A stretch of 17,669 bases of DNA from Candidatus Iainarchaeum sp. (GTDB lineage: Archaea > Micrarchaeota > Micrarchaeia > Anstonellales > Bilamarchaeaceae), in contig JAQTSF010000004.1 in assembly GCA_028711485.1 (NCBI GenBank), forward strand, positions 1 through 17,669, read 5' to 3'. Numbering within the stretch: position 1 is the first letter of the stretch; every line of letters begins with the position of its first letter. The notes beneath the pieces are model-generated. The model worked only from the letters and a program-made list of their open reading frames with translations, made no database searches and was not told the DNA's origin. A program made the translations under genes and the position numbers. This document shows, piece by piece, positions 1 to 8,474 of this stretch.

Positions 1-498
1 ATTTATTATGAGCAACTTAGGAATATGATGGCTGGACTTCAGCTTATTGGAGGGCATGTTAGAGAAGGGGATTATATAAAAGTAATGAGGGAACGAGGTT
101 TTGTTGAGAAAATTATGGAACAACAGGTAATTATTCGAGATTTGAAAGGAAGTACCATATTAATACCAAACCATTTGTTCATAAAAGAAATGGTAAAAGA
201 TTATTCTTTTTCTGAGGGAAACATTGCCCATATTGAAGCCAGAATAAATGAAAACAATCCTGATAAAATTAGAGAGAGACTTTCTGCAGTTTGTAGAAAA
301 GCAGCTTTGAATTCTGAACAGATAATAAAGGATTATGTACCCAAAATATATTTCCTTGGAGTAAAAAAAGGAAATGTTAGAATGCTTATACGATTGATGA
401 TTAAACCTAATTCTGATTTAGTTAAGATTATGGATGTATTTTCCTATGAGATAAAACGGGAATTTGGAGAAAAAGTGGAAAAAATAGAATTAAATTAA
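1..498 (+). CDS. MscS-family mechanosensitive ion channel, C-terminal part (5'-partial)
   Basis: The frame is open from base 1, so the gene starts upstream of the window and the ATG at 25 is internal. The 165 visible residues begin at the end of the pore helix (…MMAGLQLIGGHV). The MscS beta domain follows, with the family signatures REGDYIKV, GFVEKI and an 'IPNHLF' turn. The C-terminal alpha/beta cytoplasmic domain comes next and runs to about residue 160. The MscS family forms heptameric membrane channels that open under membrane tension and release solutes during hypo-osmotic shock. The pore helix and upstream membrane segments are not in the window, so the subfamily cannot be told. The stop codon overlaps the stop of the opposite-strand gene by 4 bp (tail to tail). 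Assignment is by motif reading only. Confidence 0.85.
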   Translation: MYYEQLRNMMAGLQLIGGHVREGDYIKVMRERGFVEKIMEQQVIIRDLKGSTILIPNHLFIKEMVKDYSFSEGNIAHIEARINENNPDKIRERLSAVCRKAALNSEQIIKDYVPKIYFLGVKKGNVRMLIRLMIKPNSDLVKIMDVFSYEIKREFGEKVEKIELN

Positions 499-1454
499 TA
501 GAATTTATTTGATATTACCGCACCAAAAAAAGCAAACAAAAACAATCCTAATGACCCACAACAAGGAGCATCAAATGGCGGATAAAATTCAAATGGTGAA
601 GTTTCTTGATAAATGTAATCTTCGATATCTTGGGGGGTAGTTGTATTTTCAGATATGCTAGGTCCGTAGGATTCTTCTGGTAAAACCATTTTCCATTGAA
701 CAACCCAATTTGGTGTTTCGTCTAACCAATCATAGCTTACATCTCCAACTTCGAAACTATAGATATAATCTGTATCAATACCTGCATCCCATTCATTTAA
801 TGAATCGCCCATTAGAACAATGTCCTTGTATAGAATAGTATCGCCAGGTAAATAAATATCTCCCGGATGATAAAGATAATAGAAGATATCTATATCACCT
901 TTCCAATACCCAACATCAAATTCGCAGTTTCCAGAATGATCGTATTTAACAGGGGTTATACCAAAATTTGCGTCTATTATATATTCTTGTAAATTAGAAT
1001 TATTCTCAATAGTCAATTTAACATAAGTCTGTTGATTTTGATATTTACTTTCAAAAAATGTAGAAAGTTCATCTAATTTTTTACTTCCGTTTGAAGAGGA
1101 TGTCCATTTAATATTACACGGATTTCCGGAACCAACCCAATCCTCAGTAGTTGTTTTGCTAATATCCCACATTATCTCTGCATTTTGTAATAGATATACT
1201 GCAAGTATATTGTTATTTGTATATGTACTCTTAGGTTGTTTAACTAATTTTCCTTTAACGATAATCTCACTATTATACTCCCAATTAAGAATATAACCAA
1301 CTCCATTTTCCCCAATATTTTCGTGGTTCCCAATTGCAATTCTTTTTAGATAAATGAAAGAATCATCATTCTCTAATGCATATTTATCTAGATCACCAGA
1401 AAAGGATAATCCTAAAAATAACACAAAAAATATAGATAGGTATTTCAAGTCCAT
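495..1454 (-). CDS. Secreted, C-terminally membrane-anchored protein of unknown function
   Basis: The gene encodes 319 residues that I do not recognise. The N-terminus is a clear signal peptide (hydrophobic residues 5-18, probable cleavage after LSFSG). The body is rich in Asp, Asn, Tyr, Trp and beta-type sequence, and has few Lys or Arg, as expected of an extracellular domain. Near the end a proline and adjacent cysteines (PFDAPCCG) precede one hydrophobic segment of about 17 residues and a very short tail (NKFY), so the protein is probably anchored with its body outside. The start ATG at 1454 is supported by a TATA-like box 20-29 bp upstream, which implies a leaderless transcript. It lies downstream of Pelota on the same strand but has its own promoter-like box. 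It could be a surface-layer or adhesion component, but nothing in the sequence proves that. Confidence 0.75.
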   Translation of the reverse strand: MDLKYLSIFFVLFLGLSFSGDLDKYALENDDSFIYLKRIAIGNHENIGENGVGYILNWEYNSEIIVKGKLVKQPKSTYTNNNILAVYLLQNAEIMWDISKTTTEDWVGSGNPCNIKWTSSSNGSKKLDELSTFFESKYQNQQTYVKLTIENNSNLQEYIIDANFGITPVKYDHSGNCEFDVGYWKGDIDIFYYLYHPGDIYLPGDTILYKDIVLMGDSLNEWDAGIDTDYIYSFEVGDVSYDWLDETPNWVVQWKMVLPEESYGPSISENTTTPQDIEDYIYQETSPFEFYPPFDAPCCGSLGLFLFAFFGAVISNKFY

Positions 1455-1473
1455 AGTAAGATTAGATTAGTAC

Positions 1474-1483
1474 TTTTTTTATA
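1474..1483 (-). promoter_or_regulatory. TATA box for the secreted protein at 495-1454
   Basis: The minus strand reads TATAAAAAAA 20-29 bp before the ATG. This is the spacing of an archaeal TBP site feeding a leaderless transcript, and it lies in the 53-bp gap behind Pelota. Confidence 0.5.
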
Positions 1484-1507
1484 CTTTTGTAAGACTCAAA
1501 TAAGAAA

Positions 1508-2533
1508 TTAATGAATCTTAAATCTTAGAAACGCAACTACTCCACCAAATCCCTGCAGTTTTATACCTGGATCGCCTTCTTTTGAGAGTATTGATATTTT
1601 TGATCCAAATGAATTGCATTGTTCAACGAGAGATTGAATGTTTTTGTCCTTACGTAGAAGTTCATCTAAAACAAGAAGATGAGAAACTGCTCCTGAAACA
1701 ACTGATTTTTTTACTTCCTCAAAACCATATATCACTAATCCTCCTTTATTAAGTTCTGTAATAAATTCTTCTATTACTTGTGATTCTGCTTCCAGTCTTT
1801 GTTCACCAGAAATTCTCTCAAAAACACCTCTTTTCATTAATTCATTTACTCCACTTCTCTCAGCGTAACTGCAGCTATCCGTAAGAAGTTTACTTGAAAG
1901 TTCGGGATTTCTTGTTTTGACAAATTTTAGAAAATTTTCTTTTGCAAATCCGGGGCCTGCAATGAGAATTTTATTTTTTGAATTTTCTATATGTTTTAAT
2001 ATGTCCCCATAATACTGTTGGGTTTGTTTTTCATAATCCTCACTTCTTTTGCTTCCATAGTTCCTTATCTCTGGTCCGTATTCCACTCCATAACTCCTTA
2101 GAAGAGCAGTAATTGCTTTTTCTTCATCCATAACCACTATAGAAACAAGCTCTCTCTTACTTTCTTTCTCTGAGTCCTTAAGGCGTTTGATATGAAATGA
2201 TTTCCACTCTTTTTCTATTTGTAATTTATCATTTTGTTGAATATCTAAAGTGTGATATCTTCCAAGCTGTACAAAATCTTCTGGTGTTCCATATACAATT
2301 TTTCCTCTTAATCTGAGGCGATTAACTGATTTTGAAAATTCCACTTCTTCTAGTAATAGAGTAATAAAAACATGTTTTTTTTCTTCTTTGTCTCCAAATT
2401 TTACAGTACGTATAGAGGAACTGCTTACTTTATCCCCGGATTCAAGAATATTTTCTAAATGCCAAAGATCCTCGAAAGTTTCGACTAGTACCTTGGCAAT
2501 ACCTTGTTTCCGGTCAAAAAAAAGAATTTTCAT
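1508..2533 (-). CDS. pelA: mRNA surveillance protein Pelota (archaeal Dom34 homologue)
   Basis: Pelota binds the empty A site of stalled ribosomes together with aEF1A. With ABCE1 it then splits the ribosome, serving no-go and non-stop rescue in the cytoplasm. The 341 residues match archaeal Pelota in length and domain order. An N-terminal Sm-like domain (about 1-130) opens with MKILFFDRKQG and includes EDLWHLENIL, the DKV…SSIRT turn and LRLRGKIVYG. A central eRF1-like domain (about 130-240) contains VSIVVMDEEKA and ILIAGPGFAKENF. A C-terminal domain (about 245-341) contains GLVIYGFEEVKKSVVSGAV, the LLVLDELLR helix and the ending GGVVAFLRFKI. It lacks the GGQ of release factors, as Pelota does. 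A TATA-like box sits 24-32 bp before the ATG, so the message is probably leaderless. Confidence 0.95.
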   Translation of the reverse strand: MKILFFDRKQGIAKVLVETFEDLWHLENILESGDKVSSSSIRTVKFGDKEEKKHVFITLLLEEVEFSKSVNRLRLRGKIVYGTPEDFVQLGRYHTLDIQQNDKLQIEKEWKSFHIKRLKDSEKESKRELVSIVVMDEEKAITALLRSYGVEYGPEIRNYGSKRSEDYEKQTQQYYGDILKHIENSKNKILIAGPGFAKENFLKFVKTRNPELSSKLLTDSCSYAERSGVNELMKRGVFERISGEQRLEAESQVIEEFITELNKGGLVIYGFEEVKKSVVSGAVSHLLVLDELLRKDKNIQSLVEQCNSFGSKISILSKEGDPGIKLQGFGGVVAFLRFKIH

Positions 2534-2556
2534 AGTAAAAAATATTTCCTAAAGAG

Positions 2557-2565
2557 TATTTAAAA
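2557..2565 (-). promoter_or_regulatory. TATA box for Pelota
   Basis: The minus strand reads TTTTAAATA, preceded by CG as a possible BRE edge, 24-32 bp before the start codon at 2533. It is back to back with the promoter of the divergent surface-protein gene. Confidence 0.6.
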
Positions 2566-2584
2566 CGAACAGGGATGGAAAGAG

Positions 2585-2592
2585 TATATAAT
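2585..2592 (+). promoter_or_regulatory. TATA box for the giant coiled-coil protein
   Basis: TATATAAT lies 22-29 bp before the ATG at 2614. Transcription would then start at or next to that ATG, which argues against the in-frame upstream ATG at 2575 because that codon would lie upstream of the transcript. Confidence 0.6.
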
Positions 2593-2613
2593 TTTTGCGG
2601 TGGATATTTTATA

Positions 2614-5600
2614 ATGAAGAGAATAATTCTTTTTCTTCTGTTCTTCTCCTTGATGTTCGCACAATCTAATGAATTTGAAAGGCCTTGGGAATATAAAAGC
2701 TGGAGATATGAAAATGAGAACATACTGATTTTCCTAGATAATGAATTGTGGAATTCTGAAGAATTTCATACTGTTCTTGAGGATCTGGATCTTGAAAATG
2801 TTGAATCCCGTTCAATTGAAGTTGAAAAAGCCAGATATAATTATTATCTTGCGATTGAGGCTATAGATAGTTGTAGATTAATCGGGGATAAAGCATTTAG
2901 CTATAAGATGATTACAGCACCACATGAAATAACGATTGAACTTTCGCTTTATGAAGCATCGGATAAAATAATAAGTGAATGTGTGAGTTATCCAAAGTTC
3001 TGGAAAAGAACTATGAATCATTCTATCAATGCGCTTGAAGAAGAGTATGAAAAAGTGGTTGGGTATTGCATTGACGCTGAAGAGATATATTTAGATTTGG
3101 AATATGCTGGTATTTGTGAATATGATTATTCTTACTGTTCAAAAATTAAAGAACTTTATTTGAATTGTGTGGGCGAAAGTTCTGTTGGTAAATTTTCCCC
3201 AATATATGATGTGATTAGAACAGCACAGGAAATAAAAAAGAAAATATTTTACCAAAAACCAGATGTAAAAGAATATTCTTATATAATGAATCTTATATAT
3301 TCATTAAATGAAAATGAAATTGACAAATTTTTGTTTGATTCATCAAATATATTTATGAATTTAGAACAAGAAAAAAATGTTAAGTTGTATGATCTTAATG
3401 CTGAAAAGGATAGAATTGATAAAAAATATTCTGAGATGAAAAACTGGAATATAGAAAAAATAAAATCAGGTTCAACTATTGAGGGATATCTGGGTGAGGA
3501 AGTATCATATATTCCTGAAATGTTTTATAAAATAGGGGAGGATATACAAAGTAATAAAGAAGAGATAGATATTGCAATTATATATTATAATGATAAAAAC
3601 CAGGGATATTTGAAAAACACTCTTAATATTTTTGAAATGTGCTATAACGAGTATGAAAAAATAGATTTGGAATTATACATACTTGAAGAAGAAATTAAAG
3701 AAGTGGTGAATGAAAAGAAATTAGAATCAGAAGATAAAATAAATTATTTTGTTGCTTTATATGACTCAAAATTACTCACATCAAAAACAAAACTTATGTT
3801 GTCTTATGCTGAAGAGAATTATTACAATGGAGAAAAATCATCTAAATATGGTGATAAATATTTTTATTACAGGGAATCTGTGAGGTATATAAATCTGGCA
3901 AAGAGTTATCAGGAAAAAGATTCTGGAGAGGAGGAGGCATTTTTCATTTCAGAGTTAAACAAAATTAAAATAATGATAAATAATGCAAAAACGGATGGAA
4001 TAGATGTGGGATACGAAGAACAGATTGTTTTGAACATGGAAAAAAGTAATATGATCGATGCTGTAGATATACTCCAGGAAATTCGAAATGGATTGATAGA
4101 AAAAGCAAGAATGAAATATTCTTATTTGGAGAAAGAGAGAAAAGAAATCAGGAGATTGATATCTATTTCATTAGGAGAACTTGAATATTATTTCCCATTA
4201 ATGGATAATACAGAAAAGGATGCCTTTTCAAACGATGGAAAAATAGATTATGAAAAGGCTATTGGAAAACTGGATACAATATCGGATTTTTATTATGAAA
4301 TAAAAGCAGAGATTGTATATAAACTTGAAAAAATTTTACTTGGTAACATTGAGAAAAAGTATGATGTATATGTTAGAAAATGTGAACTTGGAAAAAATTG
4401 TGAGATAGTAATCGATATAGAATTGTATAATAGATATAACATTTCAAAAAAGAATTATATGATGGAAACACAACTTCCGTTTGAAATGACTCTTTATAAA
4501 AGTAATATCGTTTCGGGTTATGAATATATCAATGATATTGTTGTTGAAGGAAAAACACTTAGCATATACTTTTCAGAGATAAATCCAGAACAAAATTATT
4601 ACATAGTTTTTGAGAAAAACCAAAGCGCTATTGAAATAAAAAAAATGGAGTATTCGGCGATTGGGAAATCTGATGGAACTGCCGATATAACTTATGAGTA
4701 TAGCATAACTGCTAAGGATAATTTGGGTGTAGTAGAACTTCCACAATATTTAGGAGATCTTAAATGGATAAAGGTTAATGGAATCGAAATCGGAAAAAGT
4801 ATTCAGACTATTGAAAAAGGCAATAATATAATAGAATTTGAAACATTTGTGAGCGATGCATTTTCGTATGAGAAAAAGAACATTGTTGTTTATAGTATAG
4901 GAACTACGGAAAAAGTAAGTTATGAATTTGAAATTATTCCAAAAGTAGATCTAACTAGAATTGCAGTAGTAATAGATGAAGGACAAAGTGAGAGCGTAAA
5001 AAATCTCAATATAGTATCTTATTCGGGACATCAGATAAAAAATAAAAAAGCAATGGAAATTGGTAGAATTTATCTCGAACTAGAGAATTTGAAAAAAGAG
5101 GAAAATGCTGTTTTGAAAATAGAGTATATTATAGATAATTCCAAAGAATATGTTTCCAATAAATTAAGGGAAATGGAGAACGTCGTATCTGAAGAAAAAG
5201 AAATTGAAATTCTTCAAGAAGTCGAAGACGCTTTGGATGCAAATGAAACTTCGGCTGCACTAAAAAAGATAAAAGAATTGGAATCAATTATAGAAAAAAA
5301 GAATAATGAAGAATATAAACTTCAATTAAAATATCAAACTCTTATAAAAGAAATAAAGAATGAAATAAAAGATCTGGAAAAATGCATAGGAGACACACAT
5401 GACGACGAATTTATAGAGAAAATGAAAATAAGAAAAGGTGAATTAGAAGAAATTTTAAAGGAAGTTAATGAATTCAGTGTAGAAAATACTGAAATTCTCG
5501 AATCAGTTGACAATAAATGGTTGAGCAAAGAATCTGCTAATTTTCTAAAAAGAATGTACAAAGATCTAAATTCATTAAAAAAACAAGTAATTGAAGAAGA

Positions 5601-6336
5601 AATTGTTTGGAACATTTCTAATGAAATACAGCTCCTTGAACAAAGAATAATGGAATTCGAAATTAAGGGAGATTTAGAACTTATTGAACAAATACTTGAA
5701 CACAAAGAAAAAGTAGAATTATTTTTAAGTGAAAATGAAAATAAAAAATTATCTGAAAAAAATGAAGTGATAACAAAAATAAATGAAGAATATAATGAAA
5801 TAAATGAATTAATAGATAATTATGAAAAACAGTACAACGGAGCAAAGGGAAGTTATTTTGAAGAACTATTCAAATACAAACCAAAAGATATACGAACTGA
5901 GATAGGAAGTTTAGATAAAATATTGAAAGGAAGCAATGAGGATATTGTAATAAAAGAAACTGAATGGGAAAAGATTTCTAAAGAAATGAATCAAGTTATG
6001 GAATATTTAAACGGAGAATCGAAAAGAAGGATATCACAAATCGAATCACTGTTCTTATCAATGGATATGGAAGAAAACGAGAAAAAAGAAATGCAGAACG
6101 CAATATATAAGCTAAAAGAAATGGATTCTAAAGGAGAGTATATTTCAGTATTGAAAGCCTGTGAGAAAATAGTTAATGGAGAATATACAATAGAAAATGA
6201 TGATTTTAGCAGAAATGTACTCCTTATAGTAACAATATTGTTTATAGTTGCAATGACCATTTATTTATTAAAAGATAGAATAAAATTTGGAAAAAAAGAG
6301 AACAAAGAAATAAAAAAATTAAAAAGGGCGGAGTGA
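2614..6336 (+). CDS. Large secreted coiled-coil surface protein with C-terminal membrane anchor
   Basis: The gene encodes 1240 residues that I do not recognise. The start was chosen at 2614 because MKRIILFLLFFSLMFAQ is a textbook signal peptide and a TATA box sits about 25 bp upstream. The frame extends back to an ATG at 2575, which would add 13 residues in front of the signal. The mature chain has four parts. First is a long Glu/Lys/Tyr-rich helical region (about 25-600) with scattered Cys. Next is a beta-rich module of Ig/CARDB-like character (about 600-830, including EIVIDIELYN and NNIIEFETFV). A strongly charged coiled coil follows (about 860-1195). One transmembrane helix ends the chain (VLLIVTILFIVAMTIYLL) with a Lys-rich cytoplasmic tail. 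This predicts an outward-facing stalk, possibly a surface-layer, adhesion or cell-contact protein. AT-driven Lys/Glu/Ile composition makes homology hard to judge. Confidence 0.85.
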   Translation: MKRIILFLLFFSLMFAQSNEFERPWEYKSWRYENENILIFLDNELWNSEEFHTVLEDLDLENVESRSIEVEKARYNYYLAIEAIDSCRLIGDKAFSYKMITAPHEITIELSLYEASDKIISECVSYPKFWKRTMNHSINALEEEYEKVVGYCIDAEEIYLDLEYAGICEYDYSYCSKIKELYLNCVGESSVGKFSPIYDVIRTAQEIKKKIFYQKPDVKEYSYIMNLIYSLNENEIDKFLFDSSNIFMNLEQEKNVKLYDLNAEKDRIDKKYSEMKNWNIEKIKSGSTIEGYLGEEVSYIPEMFYKIGEDIQSNKEEIDIAIIYYNDKNQGYLKNTLNIFEMCYNEYEKIDLELYILEEEIKEVVNEKKLESEDKINYFVALYDSKLLTSKTKLMLSYAEENYYNGEKSSKYGDKYFYYRESVRYINLAKSYQEKDSGEEEAFFISELNKIKIMINNAKTDGIDVGYEEQIVLNMEKSNMIDAVDILQEIRNGLIEKARMKYSYLEKERKEIRRLISISLGELEYYFPLMDNTEKDAFSNDGKIDYEKAIGKLDTISDFYYEIKAEIVYKLEKILLGNIEKKYDVYVRKCELGKNCEIVIDIELYNRYNISKKNYMMETQLPFEMTLYKSNIVSGYEYINDIVVEGKTLSIYFSEINPEQNYYIVFEKNQSAIEIKKMEYSAIGKSDGTADITYEYSITAKDNLGVVELPQYLGDLKWIKVNGIEIGKSIQTIEKGNNIIEFETFVSDAFSYEKKNIVVYSIGTTEKVSYEFEIIPKVDLTRIAVVIDEGQSESVKNLNIVSYSGHQIKNKKAMEIGRIYLELENLKKEENAVLKIEYIIDNSKEYVSNKLREMENVVSEEKEIEILQEVEDALDANETSAALKKIKELESIIEKKNNEEYKLQLKYQTLIKEIKNEIKDLEKCIGDTHDDEFIEKMKIRKGELEEILKEVNEFSVENTEILESVDNKWLSKESANFLKRMYKDLNSLKKQVIEEEIVWNISNEIQLLEQRIMEFEIKGDLELIEQILEHKEKVELFLSENENKKLSEKNEVITKINEEYNEINELIDNYEKQYNGAKGSYFEELFKYKPKDIRTEIGSLDKILKGSNEDIVIKETEWEKISKEMNQVMEYLNGESKRRISQIESLFLSMDMEENEKKEMQNAIYKLKEMDSKGEYISVLKACEKIVNGEYTIENDDFSRNVLLIVTILFIVAMTIYLLKDRIKFGKKENKEIKKLKRAE

Positions 6337-6338
6337 TT

Positions 6339-6352
6339 ATTTGTATTTTTTT
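6339..6352 (+). terminator. T-rich stretch between convergent genes
   Basis: A T-rich run (TTTG then TATTTTTTT) lies directly after the stop of the giant surface protein, in the 45-bp gap before the convergent phosphatase gene. T-runs act as intrinsic terminators in archaea. There is no hairpin. Confidence 0.3.
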
Positions 6353-6381
6353 AGGATAAAACTTATTTTGATTAAAGAAAT

Positions 6382-7620
6382 TTAAACTGAAAAGCATAAT
6401 ATTGCAATATCTTGAGGATTGGGATTTAAAGTGGAATTAGAATAAGAAAAAGTTCTTCTTAGTTTCATATTGGATTTAGAATAATTGTATAGAAGTTCGG
6501 CTATTTGTTTTGGATTTTTTGGAGAAGAAGTTGATAAAAGAGCTTTTATGGATAGTTCTCCTGAATCCGAACCGTTTCCGTTTTGAGAGTAGCTTGGAAG
6601 ATTAGACCAAAAACCATCAGAGCATGCTATAACCAAACTCTTTTCAGTTATTGGGATTTTTCCAATATTTTTATTTAACAAAGATTGATTTTTCTTTTTT
6701 GAACTAAAAAATTGTGTTGTTGAAGTATCGTTGGTAACCTTTTTCACTGAAACATCTCCATTAAATGAAGCGAGATAGATTCTGCAATCCCCTATATTTA
6801 GATAATATAAATTTCCTAAATAAACTAAACCAACTGATAAAGATGCCTCAGAAGAAATTTTTAAAGAAGCAAGAGATTGTTTTGCATAATCTGCAAATGA
6901 AGATAAGAAAAATAATATCGAATCATCATTTTTAGGAAGTTTATTTGGATTAAAGAATTTTTTGAACAAAGAAACTAAAAGAGCTGAAACCGCGCTGTCC
7001 TCTCTAGAAATGGTAGAATTTCCATCAAAAACAGCAAATGCTATGCCTCTTTTTCCACCTAAATAAAAATCCCTAAAGTAGACTGAATCTCCTGAAAATT
7101 GATTGCTTCTTTTGTGAGGCTTTTTATCGACAATTGCAGACGCTGATGAAAATTCTATATAATCGATTGTCTTATATGGAATATTTACCAATTCTATTGA
7201 ACCGCATCTGGTGTAATCTCCTTCAAAATCGCACAGTTCTAATCTTTCAAACATCTTATCTGCATTGTTTTTGTATTTTTTTCTAAGAACTCTGGAGTGT
7301 GTACTTGCCCAGGGATAACCTTCTCTTTTCAAAGGAATTATTCCATTGTATGTGGATCTTCTTACCTGTTGAGAATCTGTATCATATAATAGAGTAAATC
7401 TTTCTATCTCGGATTTGCTTAAAGAAATTCGCTCTGAAAAACTTTTTCCCAAGGATAGGGTTATCAGACCCTTATAGTACATATTTTCATATGCTTCTTC
7501 CTGAAATCGTTCTTCAGGTTTCAAAATAGTAGATTGATCTGTGAATAGTTCTTTTGGTAGTTCGTCTAGTTTAGGGCTAGACCTGGCAATAGTATGTGCC
7601 CTTTGGGAGGATCTGAGCAT
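6382..7620 (-). CDS. Divergent PP2C-family protein phosphatase
   Basis: The gene encodes 412 residues. The PP2C fold is recognisable from about residue 150 to the end, with its metal-site landmarks in order. They are SGDS (Asp178, in place of the usual Glu-Asp), AVFDGNS (Asp199; the family has DGHGG), LYYLNIGDCRIYL (family GDSR), LVIACSDGFWSNL (Asp335-Gly336) and a terminal PQDIAILCF (Asp404; family DN-ITV). All the core aspartates are present, so activity as a metal-dependent Ser/Thr phosphatase is plausible, although the motifs are divergent. Residues 1-150 form an extension without recognisable motifs, rich in charged residues and Ser. No signal peptide or membrane segment is seen, so it should be cytoplasmic. 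It is divergent to a lipobox protein gene 52 bp away and tail to tail with the surface-protein gene. No partner kinase is visible in the window. Confidence 0.75.
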   Translation of the reverse strand: MLRSSQRAHTIARSSPKLDELPKELFTDQSTILKPEERFQEEAYENMYYKGLITLSLGKSFSERISLSKSEIERFTLLYDTDSQQVRRSTYNGIIPLKREGYPWASTHSRVLRKKYKNNADKMFERLELCDFEGDYTRCGSIELVNIPYKTIDYIEFSSASAIVDKKPHKRSNQFSGDSVYFRDFYLGGKRGIAFAVFDGNSTISREDSAVSALLVSLFKKFFNPNKLPKNDDSILFFLSSFADYAKQSLASLKISSEASLSVGLVYLGNLYYLNIGDCRIYLASFNGDVSVKKVTNDTSTTQFFSSKKKNQSLLNKNIGKIPITEKSLVIACSDGFWSNLPSYSQNGNGSDSGELSIKALLSTSSPKNPKQIAELLYNYSKSNMKLRRTFSYSNSTLNPNPQDIAILCFSV

Positions 7621-7640
7621 AAGTATAGATAAAAAATAAA

Positions 7641-7650
7641 TATTAAAAGC
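7641..7650. promoter_or_regulatory. Shared divergent promoter region (phosphatase / lipobox protein)
   Basis: An AT-rich block reads GCTTTTAATA on the minus strand 21-30 bp before the phosphatase ATG (7620). On the plus strand the same block (TATTAAAAGC) lies 23-32 bp before the ATG at 7673. Either one near-symmetrical TATA element serves both genes or two elements overlap. Both messages would be leaderless. Confidence 0.45.
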
Positions 7651-7672
7651 TTAACGCCCACATTACCCCCAT

Positions 7673-8413
7673 ATGAAAATCAGAAAATATGCAGTTTTTA
7701 TGCTTTTATTGTTTGTATTCTTCGGATGTACTGAGTACAAATATATTCATGAAATAAATAAAGATGGAAATTCTGTACTTACGATAAAAGTTGAATATTC
7801 TAAATATTTAGAAATGGCTGCAGAAAGTGAAGGAAAGACATATTCTGAAAAAGTTCTTGAATTTAGAGAAGAAAAAGAAGAACAGTGTGAAAAAATTAAA
7901 AATGAAAATCTTAATTGTGAAATTGAAGGAACTGAAGTTATTTTGAAAATGAATATGGTGCCTGGAGAATATTATGAATTTGAAAAAGAGGAGAAAATAC
8001 CGGATTATATTTATATTTTAAAAATAAATAAAATACCAAATCCGATTTTAGAAGATAATTTTATACTTGGAAAAGAAGATATTGAGTTAAAGTATAATTA
8101 TACTGATGATGAACTAGCGAGTTTAAAAGCTGCAAAAGAAGTTGGGTTTGTAGCAGAATATATTATAACCATGCCTGGAGTTATTGAAAAAAGCAATTGG
8201 GGGGAATACAAAGAATATGAAAATAGTATAGTATTCGACTTATTTGAAATTGGAGAAAATCCCGGGCCAATAATAGTAGTTTCAAAAGAGCGAAATGATT
8301 TTTATTTTTACATCGTTATGATAGTAGGAGTTGTCTTGTTTTTTACAATTATATATAATTTATTCTTAAAAAATTGGAAAAAAGAAAAGAGAAAACGACC
8401 TTTGTCGAAGTAG
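7673..8413 (+). CDS. Putative lipoprotein with C-terminal transmembrane helix
   Basis: The gene encodes 246 residues of unknown function. The N-terminus (KIRKYAVFMLLLFVFFGC) is a signal sequence ending in a lipobox-like FFGC at Cys19, so the mature protein may be lipid-anchored. The body starts with YKYIHEINKDGNSVLTIKVEYS, a strand-turn-strand pattern resembling LppM-like domains, but the match is too weak to name. It continues as a Glu/Lys-rich beta domain with Cys61 and Cys70. Near the C-terminus a hydrophobic helix of about 20 residues (YIVMIVGVVLFFTIIYNLFL) and a Lys/Arg-rich tail give a second, transmembrane anchor with the tail inside. It has no Shine-Dalgarno sequence and probably a leaderless message. 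It is divergent to the phosphatase, and its 3' end is 61 bp from HMG-CoA synthase. The combination of lipobox and C-terminal anchor is unusual. Confidence 0.7.
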   Translation: MKIRKYAVFMLLLFVFFGCTEYKYIHEINKDGNSVLTIKVEYSKYLEMAAESEGKTYSEKVLEFREEKEEQCEKIKNENLNCEIEGTEVILKMNMVPGEYYEFEKEEKIPDYIYILKINKIPNPILEDNFILGKEDIELKYNYTDDELASLKAAKEVGFVAEYIITMPGVIEKSNWGEYKEYENSIVFDLFEIGENPGPIIVVSKERNDFYFYIVMIVGVVLFFTIIYNLFLKNWKKEKRKRPLSK

Positions 8414-8422
8414 CCTTGAATA

Positions 8423-8435
8423 GATTTAAAAAATA
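8423..8435 (+). promoter_or_regulatory. Candidate TATA box for HMG-CoA synthase
   Basis: GATTTAAAAAATA lies about 40-52 bp before the ATG at 8475. It would give a leader of roughly 15-25 nt that contains GTGAT (8467-8471), a partial Shine-Dalgarno match close to the start. Confidence 0.4.
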
Positions 8436-8474
8436 AGTGAAAGAAGAAATATTGATATAATTCTAAGTGATAAT

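Noticed and set aside
2575..2613. Upstream in-frame ATG of the giant surface protein
   Set aside because: It would put 13 residues before a perfect signal peptide and lies upstream of (or overlapping) the TATA box that fits the ATG at 2614.
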